Shown here in pieces: positions 1 through 6,449 of a DNA stretch of 10,239 nucleotides (the stretch's first letter is position 1; each line of letters opens with the position of its first letter). Origin of the DNA: JACTOJ01 sp032335695 (GTDB lineage: Bacteria; Bacillota; Clostridia; Clostridiales; Clostridiaceae); the NCBI RefSeq assembly GCF_032335695.1, contig NZ_JACTOJ010000053.1, positions 1 through 10,239 of the forward strand, read 5' to 3'. The position numbers and the translations under genes are program-made. Under the pieces are notes generated by a model. The model saw only the letters and a list, made by a program, of their open reading frames with translations, searched no databases and was not told the origin of the DNA.

Positions 1-26
1 TTGTTATCCTGTGAACCTTTTTGCAT
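1..26 (-). CDS. 5' end of an unidentified minus-strand gene (partial)
   Basis: Reading leftward there is an ATG at 26-24 preceded, with 8 nt spacing, by a strong ribosome binding site AGGGAGG (41-35). Only eight complete codons are inside the window (MQKGSQDN), too few to assign a family. A second in-frame ATG at 32-30 sits only 2 nt from the ribosome binding site, so 26 is the better start. It lies about 80 bp downstream of the small exported protein on the same strand and could be cotranscribed with it. Confidence 0.5.
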
Positions 27-107
27 GTACATAACCTCCCTAGTTAATTAATATCTGTTATTTTATCAAAACTGATTTTAACCTTCTAGGCGTTAATTTT
101 TTTACGG

Positions 108-488
108 TTACCTTATTTTTTTCTTTTCTAAAAGAGTGTAATCTACAAGCCAGGGACTGGAGCCTCCAATAATCCAAAAGGAGTTTGTGGGGTCTCCCTG
201 ATCTTTTAGCCATTGTTTCTTAAGCTTATCACACATCACAGAATACTGCATGACACCATTGCGATTCTTGTATCCTTCAGCCCAAATATCTACGGCTTGC
301 TCAGGACTAGCTGCTCCGAATTCCTTCAGCGCCTGATCATACAAATATATTTGCCCTTTTATCTGGTCCAAGGTTAGAGGAGGTCCAATAGTTTCAGAGG
401 CAAAGCATTTCTCAGATAATCCTTGTGCTTTAACCATCACAAAGGTTGATAGCAAAAAGATTGTAAATCGTAAGCAAAATTTCTTCAT
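108..488 (-). CDS. Small exported protein, apparently C-terminally truncated
   Basis: This gene encodes about 126 residues of unknown function. The N-terminus is a typical signal peptide: MKK, a hydrophobic stretch of about 14 residues, then a V-K-A site, so export is likely. The mature part has a pattern SPEQAVDIWAEG-KNRNG-MQYSVM, which I associate with small extracellular NTF2-like proteins of Firmicutes. Those usually continue past the SSPW-V-Y segment for several more beta strands, whereas here the frame stops eleven residues after it. I prefer ATG 488, about 12 nt after GGGGAA (506-501); a GTG at 500 in the same frame directly abuts that site. A run of seven A (coding strand, 122-116) lies just before the stop. 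Shifting frame there adds about 20 codons ending at 58, which suggests indel damage. The family assignment is a weak inference. Confidence 0.6.
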   Translation of the reverse strand: MKKFCLRFTIFLLSTFVMVKAQGLSEKCFASETIGPPLTLDQIKGQIYLYDQALKEFGAASPEQAVDIWAEGYKNRNGVMQYSVMCDKLKKQWLKDQGDPTNSFWIIGGSSPWLVDYTLLEKKKIR

Positions 489-596
489 AAAGCTCGTCAC
501 TTCCCCAAAAATATTTATTCTTAGTATGCCATTAAAGAATTTATTTATGACTAATATTTGAAGTAAGAAGAAGTGACAAGTTACCTTGAAAAGAAT

Positions 597-640
597 ATAA
601 CTAGATAACTTCTCATCTAGTTAAGAAGCTACCTAGTTAT
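597..640. repeat. Nested inverted repeats built on TAACTAG / CTAGTTA
   Basis: TAACTAGAT (598-606) and ATCTAGTTA (615-623) form a perfect 9-bp stem with an 8-nt loop. A third element, CTAGTTAT (633-640), is the exact complement of ATAACTAG (597-604), so two mutually exclusive hairpins are possible. No T-run follows, so it is not an intrinsic terminator. It could be a multi-site operator for one of the divergent genes or a decayed mobile-element end. CTAGTTA occurs once more at 40-46. Confidence 0.45.
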
Positions 641-904
641 AGTAATACTAGGGACTTTAAGGCTTTTCAAAGGCAGGCTTTAAATTTTATTAAATAGCGC
701 TTTTTATAATATTTATTATTTCCTTTGGATGATCTATTACATATTTAAAACAGAGTCAAAAATTAATATGTTCTAGATACTACTTTGCATAAAGGTATTC
801 CTGCGAAATAAAACTTTATTTCTTATAAAATAGTATTTACGAAAATCTAAATATATTTTATTATGAAAATATAAGTTTAAACAATGTAATGTGGAGTAAG
901 CAAT

Positions 905-910
905 GGAGGA
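905..910 (+). promoter_or_regulatory. Ribosome binding site that selects TTG 919 as start
   Basis: GGAGGA lies 8 nt before a TTG codon at 919-921, the ideal distance. The upstream in-frame ATG at 889 has no comparable site and would add ten residues that do not look like the family N-terminus. Confidence 0.7.
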
Positions 911-918
911 ATACTAAT

Positions 919-1770
919 TTGAAAATTAAAGAAAAAAGTGTATTAGATAAAATATTTTCTGTTTACGAAACCTTGTTTGAAGCAGAAAAAAAGATAGCGG
1001 ATTATGTTGTTAATAATCAAGGAAAAGTTATTGATTTGACAGTTTCTGAATTAGCCTCAGAGAGCAGTGTAAGTGAAGCTACTATAATTAGATTTTGCAA
1101 AAAATGCGATTTTAAGGGCTTTCATGATTTGAAAATAAATATAGCTAAGGAAATGGTGAATTCAGAAAAAACCAATATAACTAATGATATAGATCCAAAT
1201 AATATATCTCAGTCCCTTCAAAATATATTAGCAAACAAAATCGAAGAATTAAAGCAGACCGTATCAATGATGGAGGAAGAAGTAATTAGAAAAATATTGG
1301 ATTCAATAAAAAATGCAAGAATTGTGCAGCTGGTGGCAGTGGGAAATACCATACCTGTTGCATTAGATGGTGCCTACAAATTTAACCAAATAGGCATATC
1401 AACAGTGGTAAATACTATCTGGGAAACTCAGCTGGCATATACCTACACCTTAACTGATAAAGATGTAATCATAGCCATATCAAATTCAGGCTCCTCAAAG
1501 CGATTACTAACTTTATTAGATATTGCAAATGAAAAAAATGTTACTACAATAAGTATAACAAATCACGAAAACTCCCCAGTAGCTAATAAAACCAAGTACC
1601 ACATAAACACAGCTACAAGAGAAAAACTATTCTTAGATGAATTCAGTTTTTCAAGAGTGTCAGCTATAACAGTTATCGAAATATTATATCTTCTATTGAC
1701 CGCAGATAAAAAAGATTCCTATAACTGGATCAGCGAGCATGAACACTCTATAGCAGATGATAAAGTTTAA
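919..1770 (+). CDS. MurR/RpiR-family transcriptional regulator with SIS domain
   Basis: This is a 283-residue cytoplasmic DNA-binding regulator, the usual length of the family. Residues about 1-77 form the N-terminal helix-turn-helix domain (HTH_6): E-A-E-K-K-I-A-D-Y-V-V, then the recognition region S-V-S-E-A-T-I-I-R-F-C-K-K. Residues about 120-250 form a sugar isomerase (SIS) fold, including S188-N-S-G-S-S-K194, the loop that binds the phosphate of a phosphosugar in this family. Members normally repress or activate genes for amino-sugar, sialic acid or other phosphosugar use in response to the pathway intermediate. No sugar transport or catabolic gene is adjacent, so the ligand cannot be inferred, and the targets are either outside the window or were lost. 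The start TTG 919 is fixed by GGAGGA. The stop TAA is followed without a gap by the remains of an AraC-type gene in the same frame. Confidence 0.9.
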   Translation: MKIKEKSVLDKIFSVYETLFEAEKKIADYVVNNQGKVIDLTVSELASESSVSEATIIRFCKKCDFKGFHDLKINIAKEMVNSEKTNITNDIDPNNISQSLQNILANKIEELKQTVSMMEEEVIRKILDSIKNARIVQLVAVGNTIPVALDGAYKFNQIGISTVVNTIWETQLAYTYTLTDKDVIIAISNSGSSKRLLTLLDIANEKNVTTISITNHENSPVANKTKYHINTATREKLFLDEFSFSRVSAITVIEILYLLLTADKKDSYNWISEHEHSIADDKV

Positions 1771-2247
1771 TTAGGCATAGAGGAAAATATATGTGGTACT
1801 ATTCACTATGAAAAGGCTGCCCAAATATCAGGAACCTCTGTATTTCATTTTCAAAGGATATTTTCTTTTCTAGTTGGAATCCCAATCTCCGAGTATATAC
1901 GGAGAAGAAAGATGACTTTAGCTGCTTTTGATCTTCAAAAATCTAATGCTAAAATCATAGATATTGCTTTAAAATATGGATATGAAACACACTCATCATT
2001 TACCCGTGCCTTTCAACAGTTTCATGGAATTACTCAAGCATCTGTCCGCAGCAAAGGAGTCAGTATTCAAGTTTATCCATCAATTCATATCAATATAGCA
2101 ATCAGAGAGGCAGATGCAATAAAGTTTAGGGTAGAAGAAACTGAGACTTATAAATTATTTGGCAAGGATGATATTATTGTTCCGATGTGCAGAATCGGGC
2201 ATGAAATGGATAGCAGTAAATTCAATATTACTTTATACTTACATTAA
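1771..2247 (+). pseudogene. Broken AraC-family regulator (helix-turn-helix part plus start of GyrI-like domain)
   Basis: Translation from just after the RpiR stop gives IHYEKAAQIS, FHFQRIF, EYIRRRKMTLAAFDLQ and KYGYETHSSFTRAFQQFHG. This matches, position by position, the two helix-turn-helix motifs of the intact AraC regulator at 3478-4332. The first ~20 residues, including any start codon and ribosome binding site, are missing; homology begins abruptly at about 1777. After about 130 homologous residues, at F-R-V-E-E-T-E-T-Y-K-L-F-G, similarity is lost and the frame ends at 2247, where roughly 140 more residues would be expected. The ATG at 1912 lies inside the first domain and is not a natural start. 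Both ends are therefore deleted or rearranged, and a functional product is unlikely. A short open stretch in another frame (about 2229-2286) may be a further remnant. Confidence 0.8.
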
Positions 2248-2322
2248 GTCAGCAGCTTATAAAGACATGGGATTTTTTGTTATATGACTTTTAACAACAA
2301 TGATATAATGGAGAGAGCGAAA

Positions 2323-3252
2323 ATGAGTGATAGGTATACGATTGAAAAACTTGATATAAAAAAGCATGGAAATGGACTGTGGAATTTGTGGCAGACAGTA
2401 TCAAGCAAATATCCGGGAGGTGTTTATTGGTATCATGGTGATACTAATAAACAATGGGAAAATGTATTTGTTTGCCTTGATGGTGATAAACTGATAGGAA
2501 AAGGGCAGGTCATGGTGATGTGTGAGCAGCCATATGAGGCACCAAGTTATGCAGAAAATCGAATTTTCTATAACATCAGAGTCCTGCCTGAATATGAGAG
2601 GGTTGATGATGTGCTTGATCAGCTGTATGATGCTGTACATAGCAGGGCTGTGGAGATAAGGAAAAGTTTTAGTAATCATAAGTGTCAATTATGTGTTGGC
2701 AATTCCGTGAATGAAATTATATATAATGAGTTTGCATTGAAAAAGGGCGATAAGGAGCATAATAGCCTGTATTTCATGAGCGCACCTATAAATTTAATTA
2801 AACAGTATTCATATAATGGCGAAGATTCAGCTATAACATTTCGTGAGTTCTCCCTTGCTACAAAGGAAGCAAAGGAACAGTATCTGAGGGAACTGGAATG
2901 GAAATGTTTTACGGATGACATTATGGATATGCAGAGGCTGCTTAGATACATGGATTCAGATTTTTTCATGGTCTATGGAGCCTTTGACGGGGATAAATTA
3001 ATTGGCGCTGTTATGGTAGATCAGGATGGAGATGATATTCCCGAAATTGAGTCAGTATCTGTATTAGAGCAGTATCGTGGAAAACACTATGCCAAAATAA
3101 TGATTGGAAAGGTTATGGATTTATTGTCTGAAAAGGGTTGTGAGAAGGTGAAATTGACGGTATTTACAAGTAATGAATCAGCCATAGGGTTATACCGTAA
3201 TTTAGGTTTTAACATTGATAAAGAAGAAAAGAGGTTTATGAAATATATATAA
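2323..3252 (+). CDS. Two-domain GNAT-family N-acetyltransferase
   Basis: The product has 309 residues and is probably cytosolic. It transfers an acetyl group from acetyl-CoA to an unknown amine. The C-terminal half (about 160-309) is a clear GNAT fold: strand V-Y-G-A-F-D-G-D-K-L-I-G-A-V, then I-E-S-V-S-V, then the pyrophosphate-binding loop Q-Y-R252-G-K-H-Y-A257, and the late motif A-I-G-L-Y291-R-N-L-G-F with the usual tyrosine that can act as general acid. The loop is slightly degenerate, with His where a Gly is common. The N-terminal half (about 1-150) also looks GNAT-like (V-F-V-C-L-D-G-D-K-L-I-G-K-G-Q, then I-R-V-L-P-E-Y-E-R) but lacks a clear CoA loop. ATG 2323 is chosen because GGAGAG (2310-2315) precedes it by 7 nt; an in-frame ATG at 2284 would add 13 residues. 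The gene sits between two related AraC-type regulators, so the intact one may control it. Substrate unknown. Confidence 0.87.
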   Translation: MSDRYTIEKLDIKKHGNGLWNLWQTVSSKYPGGVYWYHGDTNKQWENVFVCLDGDKLIGKGQVMVMCEQPYEAPSYAENRIFYNIRVLPEYERVDDVLDQLYDAVHSRAVEIRKSFSNHKCQLCVGNSVNEIIYNEFALKKGDKEHNSLYFMSAPINLIKQYSYNGEDSAITFREFSLATKEAKEQYLRELEWKCFTDDIMDMQRLLRYMDSDFFMVYGAFDGDKLIGAVMVDQDGDDIPEIESVSVLEQYRGKHYAKIMIGKVMDLLSEKGCEKVKLTVFTSNESAIGLYRNLGFNIDKEEKRFMKYI

Positions 3253-3477
3253 ATCTAATTGTAAAGTATTTCGAAATGGTGTATTAAAGCACTAGTTAGA
3301 TAGAAAAAATCAGTGGGGTTGTAAAGATAGGATAGATGTAGAAATTGAGAATCTTTATGAAGGTCTCAGAAGGACAGTTCTTTGGAGTCTTTTAGCGAAC
3401 ATGATTTTTTCGTGCATCAAATGCAAGGTTTCAAATACTTCAATATGATAATATGAATCTTGAAAGAAGGGAAATTA

Positions 3478-4332
3478 ATGGATTGGTTAAACAGTATGAA
3501 TAAGGCTATTGACTACATTGAATCAAATCTGGCTGATAGAATTTCGTATGATAAAGCCGCACAAATTGCTTGCTGCTCAACTTATCATTTTCAAAGAATG
3601 TTCTCATCCATCACTGATGTGCCACTGTCTGAGTATATAAGGCGTAGACGCTTGACCTTAGCCGCTTTTGATTTGCAAACTAGTGATATTAAAATCATTG
3701 ATGTGGCTTTTAAGTATGGATATGAATCGCCTGAAGCATTTAGCAGAGCGTTTAAAAAACTACATGGAGTAATGCCAACATCAGCGCGCGATATTGGTGT
3801 TTCACTAAAAGCCTTTCCCAAAATGACCTTCTCAATATCAATTAAAGGAGATACTGAAATGAATTATCGTATTGAACAAAGAGAGGCATTTGATGTATTT
3901 GGTGTTTACACTGAAATTAGCACAGATCAAGAAAAAGCATTTGATCAGGTTCCATTATTTTTTAAAAGATGTGATGATGACGGTACAACAGATACTATCA
4001 ATAATCTTTTAGGCCGTTTTGATGACAATTATACGATTTCTGCATTGTATGACTATTCAGAAACAACATTTAAGTACATGTTATGTAATTATTTACCCAA
4101 GGGTTTATCAATCCCTTCAAGGTTCACAAGGCTCTCAGTTCCTCCATCAACATGGGCAATATTTGATGTGCCTGAATGTGAGATGCAGAGTGCTTGGAAA
4201 CGCATTTTTTCGGAGTGGTTTCCTACATCTGAGTTTGAAGCAATTGAAGGCATTCAGTTTGAAATGTATTACGGATTGGCGAAACATCAGAATGGTTTCG
4301 GGGAAATATGGATTCCCGTAAAGAAAAAGTAA
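3478..4332 (+). CDS. AraC/XylS-family regulator with C-terminal GyrI-like effector domain
   Basis: This 284-residue transcription factor has the Rob-like architecture. Residues about 8-105 carry two helix-turn-helix motifs: S-Y-D-K-A-A-Q-I-A-C-C-S with Y-H-F-Q-R-M-F, and I-I-D-V-A-F-K-Y-G-Y-E-S with F-S-R-A-F-K-K-L-H-G. Residues about 124-284, starting at M-N-Y-R-I-E-Q-R-E-A-F, form a GyrI-like domain, including T-R-L-S-V-P-P-S-T-W-A-I-F and ending F-G-E-I-W-I-P-V. In relatives this domain binds hydrophobic or cationic small molecules and activates efflux or detoxification genes. ATG 3478 has GAAGGG (3466-3471) 6 nt upstream; a TTG at 3460 lies before that site and is unlikely. It is paralogous to the wreck at 1771-2247, and the acetyltransferase lies between the two. 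A terminator follows at 4435. Confidence 0.9.
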   Translation: MDWLNSMNKAIDYIESNLADRISYDKAAQIACCSTYHFQRMFSSITDVPLSEYIRRRRLTLAAFDLQTSDIKIIDVAFKYGYESPEAFSRAFKKLHGVMPTSARDIGVSLKAFPKMTFSISIKGDTEMNYRIEQREAFDVFGVYTEISTDQEKAFDQVPLFFKRCDDDGTTDTINNLLGRFDDNYTISALYDYSETTFKYMLCNYLPKGLSIPSRFTRLSVPPSTWAIFDVPECEMQSAWKRIFSEWFPTSEFEAIEGIQFEMYYGLAKHQNGFGEIWIPVKKK

Positions 4333-4434
4333 TATTATTATATGGGTAAAAAGCATAGAATCTGAATAAACAGTTTGCACAATATCATCAAAAAGAATGC
4401 TCTTATGTCTATAATCCTAATGGAACTATAAGTA

Positions 4435-4482
4435 AGCAAGACACCTTACGTTAAATTTCGTAGAGTGTCTTGCTCGTTTTTT
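4435..4482 (+). terminator. Intrinsic terminator after the AraC/GyrI-like gene
   Basis: AGCAAGACAC (4435-4444) pairs with GTGTCTTGCT (4465-4474), 10 bp. After one mismatch the stem continues with TTACG/CGTAG (one G-T pair) around the loop TTAAATTT (4451-4458). A run of six T follows at 4477-4482. It insulates the regulators from the polymerase operon. Confidence 0.88.
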
Positions 4483-4529
4483 ATCTTATGCTTTTACAAT
4501 TATTTTTAATTCTTAATTTTTACTTATTC

Positions 4530-4540
4530 ACTTGTTCTTA
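4530..4540. repeat. Upstream copy of the ACTTGTTCTTA half-site
   Basis: The 11-mer ACTTGTTCTTA recurs exactly at 4639-4649 within the proposed polymerase promoter. Its core TGTTCTTA appears inverted at 4599-4606 (TAAGAACA). Three copies of the core in about 120 bp suggest a repeated regulator half-site. TGTTC is also the half-site of a Firmicute LexA box. Confidence 0.45.
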
Positions 4541-4600
4541 GCTATAAAAGAGATAAATATCTAGATATAAGTATACAGAGGCAATTAATTTCATAGAATA

Positions 4601-4614
4601 AGAACATACGATCG
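4601..4614. promoter_or_regulatory. LexA/SOS-like box 1 upstream of the Y-family polymerase
   Basis: AGAACATACGATCG differs at two positions from the Bacillus-type LexA consensus CGAACRNRYGTTYG (first base, and A for T in the right arm). It lies about 77 bp before the start codon of a damage-tolerance polymerase, a class of gene normally under LexA control. The assignment rests on sequence match and context only. Confidence 0.5.
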
Positions 4615-4624
4615 CAAAAATATC

Positions 4625-4653
4625 TTTATATTAAGAATACTTGTTCTTATAAT
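4625..4653 (+). promoter_or_regulatory. Proposed promoter with overlapping SOS-like box 2
   Basis: A -10 element TATAAT (4648-4653) lies 17 bp from a weak -35 TTTATA (4625-4630). Between them is the inverted repeat TAAGAA-6 nt-TTCTTA (4632-4649), which includes GAATACTTGTTC, one base away from GAAC-N4-GTTC. A repressor bound there would block RNA polymerase, as expected for SOS control. The weak -35 keeps confidence moderate. Confidence 0.5.
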
Positions 4654-4690
4654 AGAATATGTATAGTAGAAAGAAAAGGAATGTGAGGAA

Positions 4691-5941
4691 ATGAGTAGAT
4701 TAATATTCCATATAGATGTAAATTCTGCTTATTTAAGTTGGGAAGCTGCTTATAGATTGCAGCAAGGTGAGAAACTGGATCTTAGAACTGTTCCATCCGT
4801 AGTGGGAGGGGCTGAAGCTAGCCGTCATGGAATAGTTTTGACTAAATCTATTCCAGCAAAGAAATTTGGAATTCAAACTGGTGAAACCCTTTATAATGCA
4901 AGAATAAAATGCCCTGAATTAGTAGTTGTTCCTCCCAGGTATTGGTTATATATGAAATCAAGTGCAGCAATGCATGAAATGCTGTTAGAATACACACCGC
5001 AAATACAAAGATTTTCAGTGGATGAAAGCTTCTTGGATCTATCTAACATGGAACATTTATATCCTGATTATATGAAGCTAGCAGAAAAGATTCAAGAAAG
5101 AATAAAGAAAGAACTAGGGTTTACTGTGAATATAGGCATATCCCAAAATAAATTATTAGCGAAGGTAGCATCAGATTTTACAAAACCTGATAGAATCCAT
5201 ACATTGTTTCCCCAGGAAATAAAAGAAAAGCTGTGGATACTCCCTGTTGAAGACCTATTTATGGTGGGGCGTGCAACGGCACCAAAATTGCACAATCTAA
5301 ATATAAATACGGTGGGCGACCTTGCTAATTATGATTTGTCTATATTAAAAAGAAAATTCAATAGCCAGGGTACACTACTTTGGAATTACGCCAATGGTAT
5401 AGATAATTCAGAGGTAAGAAAAAGCAACCACATAGAAATGAAAGGCATTGGCAATAGTACAACAATAGCCTTTGACGTAGAGGACAGTGAGACAGCGCAT
5501 AAGGTCCTCCTAGCACTATGCGAAACTGTAGGCATGAGGCTTAGAGACTCCAATAATTGCTGCACTGTGGTTTCAGTAAGTATACGTGGAAGCGATATGA
5601 TATCCTATTCCCGCCAAAAAAAACTTACTGTGCCCACAGATTCTACACGAAAAATACATGAAGCAGTTTGCTATCTGTTTGATAATGTATGGAAAGGCAA
5701 CCCCATAAGACATCTAGGAGTACATGTAACAGATTTCTGTGGAAATGATTTTTACCAAACCTCCCTGCTTGAACCCTTTGACTATGAAAAAGATAGAAAA
5801 ATAAATAAAGCTATTGATGATATAAGGATAAAGTTTGGACATAATTCAGTAATCAAGTCCTGTTTTCTTCATTCTGGCTTAAGTCCTATGCTGGGCGGTG
5901 TTGGTGAAGAAGAATATCCATTGATGTCCAGCATTTTGTAA
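4691..5941 (+). CDS. Y-family translesion DNA polymerase (UvrX/UmuC-like, DinB superfamily)
   Basis: This 416-residue polymerase copies damaged DNA at stalled forks. The catalytic site is complete: metal ligand D9 in H-I-D-V-N-S-A-Y-L-S-W, the tyrosine steric gate at Y14 that excludes ribonucleotides, and S109-V-D111-E112-S-F-L-D-L with the other two acidic ligands. Residues about 180-235 (L-F-M-V-G-R-A and I-N-T-V-G-D-L-A) form the helix-hairpin-helix thumb. Residues about 245-370 are the little finger. Q356-T-S-L-L360 matches a beta-clamp binding pentapeptide (Q-x-S-L-x), which would recruit it to the replication clamp. Length and the N-S-A-Y-L-S-W form resemble Bacillus UvrX/YqjW (Pol Y2) more than canonical Pol IV. 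The likely ribosome binding site is AAAAGGA (4674-4680). SOS-like boxes precede it, and an 87-codon gene starts 18 bp after its stop. No damage is visible. Confidence 0.93.
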   Translation: MSRLIFHIDVNSAYLSWEAAYRLQQGEKLDLRTVPSVVGGAEASRHGIVLTKSIPAKKFGIQTGETLYNARIKCPELVVVPPRYWLYMKSSAAMHEMLLEYTPQIQRFSVDESFLDLSNMEHLYPDYMKLAEKIQERIKKELGFTVNIGISQNKLLAKVASDFTKPDRIHTLFPQEIKEKLWILPVEDLFMVGRATAPKLHNLNINTVGDLANYDLSILKRKFNSQGTLLWNYANGIDNSEVRKSNHIEMKGIGNSTTIAFDVEDSETAHKVLLALCETVGMRLRDSNNCCTVVSVSIRGSDMISYSRQKKLTVPTDSTRKIHEAVCYLFDNVWKGNPIRHLGVHVTDFCGNDFYQTSLLEPFDYEKDRKINKAIDDIRIKFGHNSVIKSCFLHSGLSPMLGGVGEEEYPLMSSIL

Positions 5942-5959
5942 GGAGAGGTGTATGTATTA

Positions 5960-6223
5960 ATGAAGGTAGTTGCAAAACCTATTGAAGTTATTTCCTATAC
6001 AGATGCCAAAGGGGATATTAGACCCTTAAGAATGAAATTTGAAGTGGAAGATAATACTGCCATAGTGGTTAAAATAGATAGGATAATAGAAAAGCATATT
6101 GAGAAATTAGCCGGTAACTATATGTGGCTATTTAGGTGCCAAAGCACAATCAACAATACACAGCGCATATTTGAATTAAAATATGAATTAGAAACCTGCA
6201 AGTGGATAATATTTAAAATATAG
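5960..6223 (+). CDS. Small protein of unknown function paired with the Y-family polymerase
   Basis: The product has 87 residues and I do not recognise its family. It starts at ATG 5960, 11 nt after AGGAGAGG (5941-5948). A GTG at 5948 in the same frame overlaps that site and is unlikely. The sequence predicts alternating short beta strands (V-I-S-Y-T-D, R-P-L-R-M-K-F-E-V, A-I-V-V-K-I), a helix (K-I-D-R-I-I-E-K-H-I-E-K-L-A), then more strands (Y-M-W-L-F-R-C, R-I-F-E-L-K-Y-E-L, W-I-I-F-K-I). There is no signal peptide or membrane segment. It begins 18 bp after the polymerase stop and is closed by the next terminator, so the two are almost surely cotranscribed. In Bacillus, uvrX-type polymerases are followed by yolD genes. 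This protein has the same position but no YolD similarity that I can see. A role as polymerase accessory is an inference from position. Confidence 0.82.
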   Translation: MKVVAKPIEVISYTDAKGDIRPLRMKFEVEDNTAIVVKIDRIIEKHIEKLAGNYMWLFRCQSTINNTQRIFELKYELETCKWIIFKI

Positions 6224-6322
6224 CTTTAGGTATATAAAGGCAGAAAAGCAAGTTTTTTAGCCAGGATTATATGAAACGGAGAGAAAATAAAAATTTAATA
6301 TTTTAAATTTGGTTAATTTGAG

Positions 6323-6356
6323 AAAAGAGAAAATTTTGGAGATTTTCTCTTTTTTT
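6323..6356 (+). terminator. Intrinsic terminator of the polymerase operon
   Basis: AAAAGAGAAAAT-type arm (6323-6334) pairs with ATTTTCTCTTTT (6342-6353), 12 bp, around a 7-nt loop (6335-6341). The T-run spans 6350-6356. The A-rich left flank means it may also work on the minus strand. Confidence 0.85.
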
Positions 6357-6392
6357 GTTAAAGGGGCAGGGATTAGGGATTAAAATGGTATT

Positions 6393-6449
6393 ATGGATAA
6401 AAATGTAGATTTCAATGACGAAAAAGACTTGGAGAATTGTTATGAGTGA
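6393..6449 (+). CDS. 18-codon ORF overlapping the HNH gene start (leader or gene remnant)
   Basis: An ATG at 6393 opens MDKNVDFNDEKDLENCYE and stops at TGA 6447-6449, overlapping the HNH start (ATG 6442) by 8 nt. Such an overlap is typical of translationally coupled genes. It has no good ribosome binding site of its own and a TAA lies just upstream in frame. It may therefore be the last codons of a deleted partner gene, a leader peptide, or chance. Confidence 0.25.
   Translation: MDKNVDFNDEKDLENCYE

Larger units (their letters stand above)
489..918. other. AT-rich intergenic region between divergent genes
   Basis: I see no convincing coding sequence here. The region separates the minus-strand exported protein from the plus-strand RpiR-type regulator, so promoters for both should lie within it. 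It holds a cluster of inverted repeats at 597-640, described separately. Several TATAAT-like hexamers occur, for example TATAAA at 834-839, but none has a matching -35 element at good spacing, so I do not call a promoter. Confidence 0.5.

Noticed and set aside
80..103. TTAAC-loop-GTTAA followed by seven T as a plus-strand terminator
   Set aside because: The stem has only five AT-rich pairs, and no plus-strand gene lies to its left within the window.
2277..2315. TGATATAAT (2301-2309) as an extended -10 promoter for the acetyltransferase
   Set aside because: Transcription would begin at about 2316, after the ribosome binding site at 2310-2315, leaving a 7-nt leader. No -35 is at a fitting distance.
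3253..3477. Possible coding relic between the acetyltransferase and the AraC gene (open stretch about 3330-3450)
   Set aside because: The translation shows no recognisable motif, has no ribosome binding site and is short enough to be open by chance.
4147..4380. Minus-strand open frames opposite the AraC and polymerase genes
   Set aside because: They mirror well-supported plus-strand coding sequences, lack ribosome binding sites, and their translations show no domain pattern.
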